NCBI GenBank assembly: GCA_046729255.1 | Contig: JBKPGF010000007.1 | Location: 23,663-87,662 of the forward strand | Source: PALSA-612 sp046729255 | Lineage (GTDB): Bacteria; Actinomycetota; Thermoleophilia; Gaiellales; Gaiellaceae | DNA: 64,000 nt | Direction of reading: 5' to 3' | The notes under the pieces: generated by a model | What the model saw: the letters and a program-made list of their open reading frames with translations, nothing else | Database searches by the model: none | What the model was told of the DNA's origin: nothing | Shown: positions 57,611 through 64,000 of the stretch, piece after piece | How positions within the stretch are numbered: the first letter of the stretch is position 1 | How the letters are laid out: each line of letters starts with the position of its first letter | Program-made: the position numbers and the translations under genes

Positions 57611-58868
57611 ACCCTTCCTTGTTCTCTTGCCGAGCGCGTGCGATTGCCAAGGCGCCGGGCGGAACATCCTCGGTGATCACCGATCCGGCCGCGACCCACG
57701 CATTATCTCCGATCGTGACGGGTGCAAGAAATGCATTGTCGACCCCGGTCCTGACGTTGCGACCGATCGTCGTGCGTTGCTTTCCGCGCCCCTTCTCGTG
57801 GGGGAAGTTCGCGGTGATGTTCCCGGCCGCGATGTTCGAGTCCTCTCCGATGTCGGCGTCACCGACGTACGACAGGTGCGGCACCTTCGTGCGCGCCCCG
57901 ATTCGCGAGTTCTTCACCTCGACGAACGTCCCTGCCTTCGCTTCCTCGTCGAGCGTCGTGCCCGGCCGCAGGTAGCAGAACGGGCCGATTTCGACTCCGC
58001 GCGCGACGCGGACGTTTCCGCGGATGACCGTGAACGGATGAATCGTCACGTCCGCCTCGAGCGCCACGTCCGCGTCGATCCAGGTGGACGCGGGATCGAC
58101 GATGGTCACGCCGGCGAGCATGTGCCGCTCGTTGATCCGGTCCCGGAGCAGCTCGGCCGCCTCCGCCAGCTCGACGCGCGTGTTGACACCGAGCGCCAAC
58201 GCGGGATCGGATGCCTCGACCACGTGACCGGTGCCGTCGCCTTCGACGATGTGGCGGACACAGTCCGTGAGGTAGAGCTCACCCTGGGCGTTTCGGGAGT
58301 CGAGCCGGTCGACGGCGTCCCACAAGGCGGGCGCCTTGAAGACGTACAGCGAGCTGTTCACTTCGGAGATCTCGAGCTGATCCGGCGTCGCGTCCCCCTC
58401 CTCGACAATCGCGGTCAGCCGACCAGAGCTGTCGCGGATGACGCGACCGTAGTGCCCAGGCTCGGCGAGCGCGAGGGAGAGCACTGTGACGTCGGCCCCG
58501 GAGCTCCGATGGCCTTCGACGAGCGTCCTCAGGAGCTCGTCGGTGACGAGCGGCGTATCACCCGAGAGCACGAGGACATCGTCCTCGGCCCCGTCGAGCG
58601 CGCCGCGCGCCGCCGCGACGGCGTCGCCGGTACCCCGTGGCTCTTCCTGAATGGCGACGACGACTCCGTCGTTCGCCTCGTAGCCTTCCGCCGTCTCGGA
58701 CGACGCCACGACGACGAGTGGCTCCGGGCCGAGCGGCTGGACTGCCGCGAGCACCCAGTCGACCATCCGCCGGCCGAGCAAGGGATGGAGATGCTTCGGC
58801 GTCGCCGAGCGCATGCGTGTGCCCAGGCCGGCCGCCATGACCACTGTTGAAAGTCCCGTGTCTACCAC
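57585..58868 (-). CDS. glmU: GlmU-type bifunctional UDP-GlcNAc pyrophosphorylase/acetyltransferase
   Basis: 427 aa from GTG 58868. The N-terminal uridylyltransferase has VVMAAGLGTRMRSATPKHLH and VLVLSGDTPLVT with the EEGDATPDQLEISEVNSSLY loop. The C-terminal left-handed beta helix runs from VTIVDPASTWIDADVALEAD through RPGTTLDEEAKAGTFVEVKN to AAGNITANF, NAFLAPVTIGDNAWVAAGSV. Both reactions of UDP-GlcNAc synthesis for peptidoglycan are therefore likely. It is a little shorter than the 450-490 aa usual, at the C-terminal end. It starts 5 bp after the tRNA-Gln gene, which is on the same strand. Confidence 0.93.
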   Translation of the reverse strand: MVDTGLSTVVMAAGLGTRMRSATPKHLHPLLGRRMVDWVLAAVQPLGPEPLVVVASSETAEGYEANDGVVVAIQEEPRGTGDAVAAARGALDGAEDDVLVLSGDTPLVTDELLRTLVEGHRSSGADVTVLSLALAEPGHYGRVIRDSSGRLTAIVEEGDATPDQLEISEVNSSLYVFKAPALWDAVDRLDSRNAQGELYLTDCVRHIVEGDGTGHVVEASDPALALGVNTRVELAEAAELLRDRINERHMLAGVTIVDPASTWIDADVALEADVTIHPFTVIRGNVRVARGVEIGPFCYLRPGTTLDEEAKAGTFVEVKNSRIGARTKVPHLSYVGDADIGEDSNIAAGNITANFPHEKGRGKQRTTIGRNVRTGVDNAFLAPVTIGDNAWVAAGSVITEDVPPGALAIARARQENKEGYAGGDSHD

Positions 58869-58873
58869 GAAGG

Positions 58874-58944
58874 CTGGGGCGCCAGGATTCGAACCTGGGG
58901 TCGCGGGACCAAAACCCGCTGCCTTACCACTTGGCTACGCCCCA
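58874..58944 (-). tRNA. tRNA-Gln (anticodon UUG)
   Basis: The minus strand folds into a cloverleaf: acceptor TGGGGCG/CGCCCCA, D arm GCC-AAGTGGTAA-GGC, anticodon arm GCGGG-TTTTGGT-CCCGC with anticodon TTG, a 4-nt variable loop, and T arm CCAGG-TTCGAAT-CCTGG. The U1-A72 pair and G73 discriminator are glutamine identity elements. CCA is not encoded (GCCT follows). It reads CAA and, by wobble, CAG. It lies between the 144-aa membrane protein gene and glmU in the same direction. Confidence 0.96.
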
Positions 58945-58976
58945 CCACCACCAGAAAGGCTAACCGAGTCCCGCCG

Positions 58977-59411
58977 CTATTTCGCGGAGCGGGTGGACTC
59001 GTCAGGCCGGTCGTGGTACAGCAGGTAGACGATCACAGCCCCGAAGATCCCCGCGATCACGAGTACAGCCAAAGGGATGACCCAGGCGATGACTGCGGCG
59101 CATATCGCTAGCGCCTGCGACATGGCGAGGATCCACGAGACGTCACGCCCCCACTCCGACTCGAGCGTCCGCCCTGCCAGCAGCCAGAACAAGATGACCG
59201 GGATGGCGATCACAATCACCGTGATTCGGGAGAAGTCCTCTTCCAACGCCACGAACAGCGCCTCGGCGACCGCGATACCCAGCGCGACCTTGAGCCGGTT
59301 CTCGCGCAACCAGCTCTGACGAGGCGCTGGGGCGGCGCGCTGTTGAGCCGCTTCGGGAGCCGGCGTCGGCGGTGGCTCAGGCGGCGGAGTCGTCGACGGA
59401 CCCTCGGTCAC
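58977..59411 (-). CDS. Hypothetical membrane protein with Pro-rich N-terminus
   Basis: 144 aa from GTG 59411. The first ~32 residues are Pro/Ala-rich and disordered (TPPPEPPPTPAPEAAQQRAA). Three or four hydrophobic segments follow: LKVALGIAVAEALFVALEED, RITVIVIAIPVILFWLLAG, ISWILAMSQALAICAAVIAW-like and VIPLAVLVIAGIFGAVIVYL. It resembles small actinobacterial membrane proteins of unknown role found near ispE. It starts 3 bp after the ispE stop and is followed by tRNA-Gln. Confidence 0.7.
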   Translation of the reverse strand: MTEGPSTTPPPEPPPTPAPEAAQQRAAPAPRQSWLRENRLKVALGIAVAEALFVALEEDFSRITVIVIAIPVILFWLLAGRTLESEWGRDVSWILAMSQALAICAAVIAWVIPLAVLVIAGIFGAVIVYLLYHDRPDESTRSAK

Positions 59412-59414
59412 CGG

Positions 59415-60233
59415 TCAACCGTACCACGCTGGAAATCCGACCCAGATGCGGCCCCTGGCCGCGAGGGCGGCCTCCGCTCGTCGTGCGCCATCCTCGTCCT
59501 CGAAGAGGGCATACACGGCCGGTCCCGCACCGCTGACGTCCGCTCGCACGGCGCCGAGGTGCTCGAGCTCGCCGGCGAGCGGAGAGTGCTGGAGGTCGTT
59601 CTTCGGCCAGTCGGCGAAGTCGTGGACCGTGCGCGTGCGGGCCACGTGGGCGAGCAGATCGGCGCGACGCTCGACGAAGCAGGCCTCACCGTCCCGGCCG
59701 TCGAAGGCGTCGTACACGGCCTTCGTCGATCGCTTCACTGCGCCGGCGGGCACGAGAACGAGCACGCAGTACGCGCGCGGCAGCGAGAGTGGGGACAGCA
59801 CCGTGCCGTCGCCTTCCCCCAGCTGCGGCCCTGCCGTGAGGAAGAGCGGCACGTCAGAGCCCAACTTCGAAGCTATGCCGTGCAGCTGTTCCGGGGGGAG
59901 TGGGTCGGCAAGAGTCGCGTTCGCAAGCACGAGCGCAGCGGCAGCGTCCGAGCTTCCTCCACCCAGCCCTGCGCTCACCGGGATGTGCTTCTCGATCGCC
60001 ATTCGCCACGAGGGTCGCACTCCCGCGGCCCGGGCAAGTGACGTCAGGGCAGCCCGGACGAGTGTGTCGCCTGGAAAGCCGTCGACCTCGAGGCCCGCAG
60101 AACGTTCGATCGTCAGCGTGTCGGAGAGCGCGAGCCGTTCGTAGACGGTGATCAGCTCATGTTTGCCGTCGTCGCGTCGTGGCCCGACGACGAGCGCGAG
60201 GTTGATCTTCGCCGGCGCAGCGAGGCTCTTCAC
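59415..60233 (-). CDS. ispE: 4-diphosphocytidyl-2-C-methyl-D-erythritol kinase
   Basis: 272 aa from GTG 60233, overlapping the rsmA stop as GTGA. It is a GHMP kinase: LAAPAKINLALVVGPRRDDG at the N-terminus, the phosphate loop IPVSAGLGGGSSDAAAALVL, SDVPLFLTAG, and near the end VRADVSGAGPAVYALFED. It phosphorylates CDP-ME in the non-mevalonate isoprenoid pathway. The catalytic Lys (PAKIN) and Asp are in place. It belongs to the metG-tatD-rsmA-ispE chain. Confidence 0.95.
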   Translation of the reverse strand: MKSLAAPAKINLALVVGPRRDDGKHELITVYERLALSDTLTIERSAGLEVDGFPGDTLVRAALTSLARAAGVRPSWRMAIEKHIPVSAGLGGGSSDAAAALVLANATLADPLPPEQLHGIASKLGSDVPLFLTAGPQLGEGDGTVLSPLSLPRAYCVLVLVPAGAVKRSTKAVYDAFDGRDGEACFVERRADLLAHVARTRTVHDFADWPKNDLQHSPLAGELEHLGAVRADVSGAGPAVYALFEDEDGARRAEAALAARGRIWVGFPAWYG

Positions 60234-61012
60234 GTGAGCAACGCCGGCAGCTGCGCGAACTCTTCGGGCGTGAGCGCCTCCGCCCTCGTGGCAGGGCCGT
60301 GGCCGAGCGCAGAGAGCGCGTCGACCGCACGCTCACGAGGGGCGAGCCCCGTGAGCTCGAGCGAGTTGGGCAGCGTCTTGCGGCGATGAGCGAAGGCTGC
60401 TTGCACGACCGCCTTGATCCTGTCGAGATCGGGCGGCGCGGGCAACCGGGCGAAGGCGACGAGCATCGAGTCCACCCGAGGCCGCGGCCGAAACACCGTC
60501 CGGGACACCGCATGCGTACCCGTCCGCCGGGCGGACAGCTGGACGACCACCGAGACGGCGCCATACGCCTTCGTTCCCGGTGACGCGAAGAGTCGCTCGC
60601 CGACCTCCTTCTGCACCATCACACACCACGACTCGATCGACGTCAGATGCGTGAGACTGTCCACGACGACGGTCGCGGCGACGTTGTAGGGGAGATTCGC
60701 GACGAGCTTGGTCGGGGCCGGGCGCAACGACGTGAGATCGAGGCTCGTCGCGTCTCCGAACACCAGATCGACGTTCGCCCGCGAGCCGACAGCTGCCGCC
60801 AGCCTCGGCTCGAGCTCGCGGTCGATTTCGACGGCGTGGACGTGCTGCGCGCGGTCGGCCAGGTATCTCGTCAGGACTCCCAGGCCTGGGCCGATCTCGA
60901 GCACGACGTCCTGCGAGTCGAGCTCGGCCAGCCGGCCGATGACACGCAGGATATTCGGATCGACAAGGAAGTGCTGGCCGAGCCCTCGCTTCGGCGGAGC
61001 CGCCCCGGTCAT
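60230..61012 (-). CDS. rsmA: 16S rRNA (adenine1518/1519-N6)-dimethyltransferase
   Basis: 260 aa, ATG 61012, overlapping tatD as ATGA. KRGLGQHFLVDPNILRVIGR is the N-terminal KsgA/RsmA signature, EIGPGLGVLTRYLADRA the SAM loop, AVEIDRELEPRL the ribose-binding acidic residue, and KLVANLPYNVAATVVVDSL contains the catalytic NLPY. The C-terminal helical domain has FAHRRKTLPNSL, which contacts the 30S subunit. It dimethylates two adjacent adenines in the last helix of 16S rRNA. Length is complete. Confidence 0.95.
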   Translation of the reverse strand: MTGAAPPKRGLGQHFLVDPNILRVIGRLAELDSQDVVLEIGPGLGVLTRYLADRAQHVHAVEIDRELEPRLAAAVGSRANVDLVFGDATSLDLTSLRPAPTKLVANLPYNVAATVVVDSLTHLTSIESWCVMVQKEVGERLFASPGTKAYGAVSVVVQLSARRTGTHAVSRTVFRPRPRVDSMLVAFARLPAPPDLDRIKAVVQAAFAHRRKTLPNSLELTGLAPRERAVDALSALGHGPATRAEALTPEEFAQLPALLT

Positions 61013-61755
61013 CCGAGGCCGAACAGCTGGTCGGCGTTCGCGTCGACGATCGCTTCCAGCTCCTCCCGACTCGTGTCGCGCGCGACGGCGAGCTCGTCGA
61101 CAGTGTGGACGAGATACGCCGGCTCGTTGCGGCGGCCGCGCACCGGTTGCGGTGCAAGGTACGGGCAATCCGTCTCGGTGAGAATGCGCTTCTCGGGGAC
61201 GGCTCGGGCCGCGTCACGAAGCTCCGGGGCTCTCGGATACGTGACGTTGCCGGCGAACGAGATGTAGTAACCGCGCTCCAGCGCGACGTCGAGCAGCTCC
61301 ACCTCGGAGAAGCAGTGGAGGACCACGTCGCCGGAGAAGCCTGCCAGCATGTCCGCCGTCTCCTGTGCAGCAGCGCGCGAGTGGATCACGATGGGCAATC
61401 CGACTTCAGCTGCGAGTGCGAGGTGCCCCTCGAAAAGGCGCCGCTGAGCGTTACGCGGCGCATAGTCGCGATAGTGATCGAGCCCCGTCTCCCCCACCGC
61501 CACGGCCCGCTCGTGGGCAAGCAGCTCCCGGAGCTCGTCCAGCCGCCCTGCGTCAGCCGAGCCGGCATCGTGCGGGTGGATGCCGAGCGCCGCAAAGACG
61601 TCCTGCTGCTCGCCGGCAAGCTGGAGCGCCCTCCGGCACGAGTCGATGCCGGTGCCGACCGTGACGACGCGATCGACTCCCGCCTCCCGGGCACGCTCGA
61701 GAACGGCGGCAGAAGGCCCGTCGCACGCGTCGAGGTGCGCGTGCGTGTCGATCAA
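61009..61755 (-). CDS. tatD: TatD-family metal-dependent DNase
   Basis: 248 aa from TTG 61755, overlapping metG as TTGA. The TIM-barrel metal sites are IDTHAHLDACDG (HxH), AVGETGLDHYRDYAP (Glu), PIVIHSRAA (His), VLHCFSE (His) and LTETDCPYLAPQP (Asp). The last motif is diagnostic for TatD. It acts as a 3'-5' exonuclease or tRNA/DNA processing enzyme in the cytosol. The TTG is the only plausible initiation codon before LIDTHAHLD. Confidence 0.93.
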   Translation of the reverse strand: MIDTHAHLDACDGPSAAVLERAREAGVDRVVTVGTGIDSCRRALQLAGEQQDVFAALGIHPHDAGSADAGRLDELRELLAHERAVAVGETGLDHYRDYAPRNAQRRLFEGHLALAAEVGLPIVIHSRAAAQETADMLAGFSGDVVLHCFSEVELLDVALERGYYISFAGNVTYPRAPELRDAARAVPEKRILTETDCPYLAPQPVRGRRNEPAYLVHTVDELAVARDTSREELEAIVDANADQLFGLG

Positions 61756-63272
61756 GCGGCGATACGCTCGACGCGCGGGAAGAGCGGCGGCGCGGGCTCG
61801 ATGCCACGCGCCGGCGCCAGCCCTCCAGCCCGCACGCCATCCCAGGCCACTTCCGGGTCCTGACCGAGGGCACGAAGGATCGCGACGCTGATCACCGGCA
61901 GGTACGCGTGGAGCGCCACAGCGATGGACCGCAGGCCATCGGCAAGGTCGTAGAGCACCGTGTCCAGCTCGGCGCTGCGGGCGTCGTCCTTCGCCAGCTC
62001 CCAAGGCTTCGACCGCTCGACGAGCCGGTTGAGCTCACGGACGGTGTCCCAGATCGATTCGAGGACGCCGTTCAGCTCCCACGCGTCGAGCCTGCCCGGG
62101 ATCTCTGCGTGCAACGAGTCGAGGCGGGCGGCGATCTCGGTCGAGCCCGGACCGGCGGGCAATTCGCCGTTTCGATAGTGGGCGACCATCGCCGTCGTCC
62201 GCGAGACGAGATTGCCGAGCTCGTTCGCGAGCTCTCGTTCGTAGCGCTCGTGCAGAATCGCCTCGGAAGCCGCGCCGTCGCGCCCGAACGTCGCGGACCG
62301 AATCGCCCAATAGCGAACGGCGTCGCTTCCGTAGACGTCGACGAGCGGAACGGGATCGATGACGTTCCCCGTGGACTTCGAGATCTTCTGGTCGTTCATC
62401 GTCAGGTAGCCGTGGACGAAGATCTGCTGCGGAACGTCGTAGCCCGCCGCGAGCAGCATCGCGGGCCAGTAGACGCAGTGGAAGCGCAGGATGTCCTTCC
62501 CGATCAGGTGTCGCGCGACCGGCCAGTACACCGGCACGAGGTCCTCACCCGGCCGTGCGTACGTGAGACCGCTCAGGTAGTTGACGAGCGCATCAGCCCA
62601 GACGTAGGCGACCTGGCTCTCGTCCCACGGCAGCGGAATGCCCCATGGTTGTCCCGCGCGGCTGATCGAGAAGTCCTGGAGCCCGCCCGCGATGAAGCTG
62701 CGGGCCTCGTTGTAGCGGAACGACGGCAGGACGAAGTCAGGACGCTCGTCGTACAGCGCGAGCAAGCGATCCTGGTACGCGGACAGGCGGAAGAAGTAGT
62801 TCTTCTCCTCGATGTATTCGACACGGTCGCCGTGCTCGGGGCACTCTCCGTCGACGAGCTCCTCCGGTGTCTTGAACGCTTCGCAGCCCACGCAGTACAT
62901 GCCCGCATAGACGTCCTCATAGACATCGCCGTTGTCGTAGATCCGTTGGACGAACTCACGCACGAACTCCTTGTGGCCGTCGTCCGACGTACGGATGAAG
63001 AAGTCCGGCTCGGCGCCGATGACGGTCGACAGCTCCCGCCACACCTCGCTGATGCGATCGACGTACGTTTGCGCGTCGAGGCCTTCTTCTTCCGCGACTC
63101 GGTAGACCTTCGTCGCATGCTCGTCGACGCCGGTGAGGAAGAACGAGTCGTCCCCTCGCTGACGATGATGGCGCACGAGGATGTCCGCGGCGATGGTCGT
63201 GTACGCGTTCCCGATGTGCGGGGTCGCGTTCACGTAGTAGATCGGCGTTGTCAGGTAGTACCGCACTCGCAT
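61752..63272 (-). CDS. metG: Methionyl-tRNA synthetase
   Basis: 506 aa from ATG 63272. This is a class I synthetase with the HIGH motif as TPHIGNAYT (residues 17-25) and the KMSKS loop as QKISKSTGN. A single zinc knuckle remains in CVGCEAFKTPEELVDGECPE, and ADALVNYLSGL is a MetRS motif. The anticodon domain (NELGNLVSRTTAMVAHY, then PVISVAILRALGQDPEVAW) completes it; there is no C-terminal tRNA-binding EMAP domain, as usual in actinobacteria. It charges initiator and elongator tRNA-Met. It starts the metG-tatD-rsmA-ispE chain. Confidence 0.95.
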   Translation of the reverse strand: MRVRYYLTTPIYYVNATPHIGNAYTTIAADILVRHHRQRGDDSFFLTGVDEHATKVYRVAEEEGLDAQTYVDRISEVWRELSTVIGAEPDFFIRTSDDGHKEFVREFVQRIYDNGDVYEDVYAGMYCVGCEAFKTPEELVDGECPEHGDRVEYIEEKNYFFRLSAYQDRLLALYDERPDFVLPSFRYNEARSFIAGGLQDFSISRAGQPWGIPLPWDESQVAYVWADALVNYLSGLTYARPGEDLVPVYWPVARHLIGKDILRFHCVYWPAMLLAAGYDVPQQIFVHGYLTMNDQKISKSTGNVIDPVPLVDVYGSDAVRYWAIRSATFGRDGAASEAILHERYERELANELGNLVSRTTAMVAHYRNGELPAGPGSTEIAARLDSLHAEIPGRLDAWELNGVLESIWDTVRELNRLVERSKPWELAKDDARSAELDTVLYDLADGLRSIAVALHAYLPVISVAILRALGQDPEVAWDGVRAGGLAPARGIEPAPPLFPRVERIAA

Positions 63273-64000
63273 CAATCTTAGGTGTCGCCCGTAGCCCTCC
63301 CCGTCTCGCGCGGGCCAGCCCCAAACCGGCTCCGGCCGCGACGAACAGGCCCGCCATCAGCGCAAGGACGAACGGCGAGAGCGTGCGCTCGTTCACGGCA
63401 CGCCGAGGCGTCGAAGTGGCAGGCGTCGCTTCGAGCAGCTGGCCGGTGCCGGCGACCACGTCCCGTGGACCGGGAGCGGGTGCGAACACGGGAGACGGCA
63501 CGCGAGCGCCGACGCGCAAGATCGAGCCTGCAGCCCCGAACGCCCTTGCAGGCACCGAGGCGTGTGCGTTTCCGACCGGCTCGCCGCCGGATTCCTCGTC
63601 CGCCCTCATCCGCACGGCAGACGGACGCGAGACGACTGTGCGCCGGGCGGCTGGCGAGGAGGAGGTCCGCTCGCTTGCAGCGCCTGCAGAAGCCACCTCG
63701 GATTCGACTTTGGGTCGCCCGGGCGCCGCTACCTCGACGGCAGTCGTCGGCGCACTCTCAGGCGCCGTCGTCTCCTCGGCCGAGGCTTGCGAGGCAGCAA
63801 CCTGCGCGCTCGGTTCTGTTGGAGGCTCTGATAGCTCAGGCTCTGGCGAGTGCGGAGTCGCCTCGTGCACGGGAGGTGGCGGCGCGGGCTCGACGGTGGG
63901 CGGGGGCGCAGGAGCAGGCTGAGGTGGGGGCGGCGGTGCCGGTGCTGGTGCAGGTGCTGGTGCAGGTGCTGGTGCAGGTGCTGGTGCTGGCGCCGGCGCC
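62956..64000 (-). CDS. Pro/Ala-rich C-terminally anchored protein, 5' end outside window
   Basis: The minus frame enters from the right edge, where it encodes an Ala-Pro repeat (63936-64000). It continues as a low-complexity Ser/Ala/Pro/Glu region (EATPHSPEPELSEPPTEPSA) and reaches one hydrophobic helix, LSPFVLALMAGLFVAAGAGL, then basic residues. Such a layout suits a wall-spanning surface protein anchored by its C-terminal helix. Literally, the frame runs on to a stop at 62956, overlapping metG by 317 nt, and the part past about 63290 reads as a metG shadow. A stop at 63278 in another frame would give the natural-looking end RGRATGDT, so a frameshift at the G-run near 63290 is suspected. Confidence 0.45.
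   Translation of the reverse strand, partial: APAPAPAPAPAPAPAPAPAPAPPPPPQPAPAPPPTVEPAPPPPVHEATPHSPEPELSEPPTEPSAQVAASQASAEETTAPESAPTTAVEVAAPGRPKVESEVASAGAASERTSSSPAARRTVVSRPSAVRMRADEESGGEPVGNAHASVPARAFGAAGSILRVGARVPSPVFAPAPGPRDVVAGTGQLLEATPATSTPRRAVNERTLSPFVLALMAGLFVAAGAGLGLARARRGGLRATPKIDASAVLPDNADLLRERDPAHRERVHDHRRGHPRAPSSSARGRLVLPHRRRRACDEGLPSRGRRRPRRANVRRSHQRGVAGAVDRHRRRAGLLHPYVGRRPQGVRA
63936..64000 (-). repeat. 12-bp tandem repeat encoding Ala-Pro
   Basis: The unit GGTGCTGGTGCA is repeated three times perfectly (63941-63976) and then degenerates toward the window edge. On the minus strand it encodes alternating Ala and Pro. It is part of the edge gene and could continue beyond the window; slippage may change its length between strains. 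Confidence 0.85.

Overview
The window is visibly G+C-rich chromosomal DNA with dense coding, many GTG and TTG starts and frequent 4-nt stop/start overlaps. It suggests an uncultured-type actinobacterium, most likely Thermoleophilia (Gaiellales/Solirubrobacterales-like). Reasons: the mycobacterium-like gene orders metG-tatD-ksgA-ispE / glmU-prs-rplY-pth / mfd-mazG-eno-ftsB-DUF501, cysO-cysM-mec and lhr-nei, plus large zinc-ribbon/adenylate-cyclase/AAA/TPR proteins. The class assignment is inference. No stretch over 300 bases lacks a gene. The longer gaps hold repeat copies or, at 16969-17167, an SOS-like operator.

Left part (1-24 kb): a partial MFS exporter, hisC, a Lon-N protein and a gamma-glutamyltranspeptidase surround a coupled parA-ftsZ pair; this FtsZ has a long N-terminal extension. 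Two paralogous cyclase/ATPase genes (7.2-10.5 kb, plus; 18.0-21.3 kb, minus) face each other around a DNA-repair island: an unknown 416-aa protein, nei and lhr on the minus strand, with an HhH-GPD protein and a 93-aa protein divergent. A LexA-type palindrome lies upstream of lhr and a second one sits at a radical SAM gene near 37.7 kb.

Middle part (21-46 kb): SAM methyltransferases, acyl-CoA dehydrogenase, VOC proteins, an amidohydrolase and an HxlR regulator are followed by a four-gene minus operon (TPR protein, D-Ala-D-Ala-ligase-like ATP-grasp enzyme, MFS exporter fused to a cyclic-nucleotide-binding domain, M20 dipeptidase). Next come the CysO sulfur-carrier cysteine pathway (rhodanese-ThiF, CysO, CysM, Mec), a cupredoxin, a degenerate metallo-beta-lactamase-fold protein, a DJ-1/PfpI protein, a CNNM/CBS protein, a ferredoxin/VOC/flavoprotein operon, a System II cytochrome c maturation set (ccdA, ccmH, tlpA-like) and an L,D-transpeptidase.

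Right part (45-64 kb, all minus): the conserved actinobacterial housekeeping block, including tRNA-Gln(UUG), with pyruvate kinase between eno and ftsB. A PAP2 phosphatase remnant lies at its downstream end and a Pro/Ala-repeat membrane protein runs off the window edge.

The least expected feature is a family of six dispersed ~160-180 bp repeats (7.0, 22.2, 23.5, 41.0, 41.5 and 43.4 kb). Each has a central hairpin, and four have clear AGGAGGG-type inverted ends. They sit at gene boundaries and in places supply stop codons or starts. No CRISPR array, transposase or rRNA was seen.
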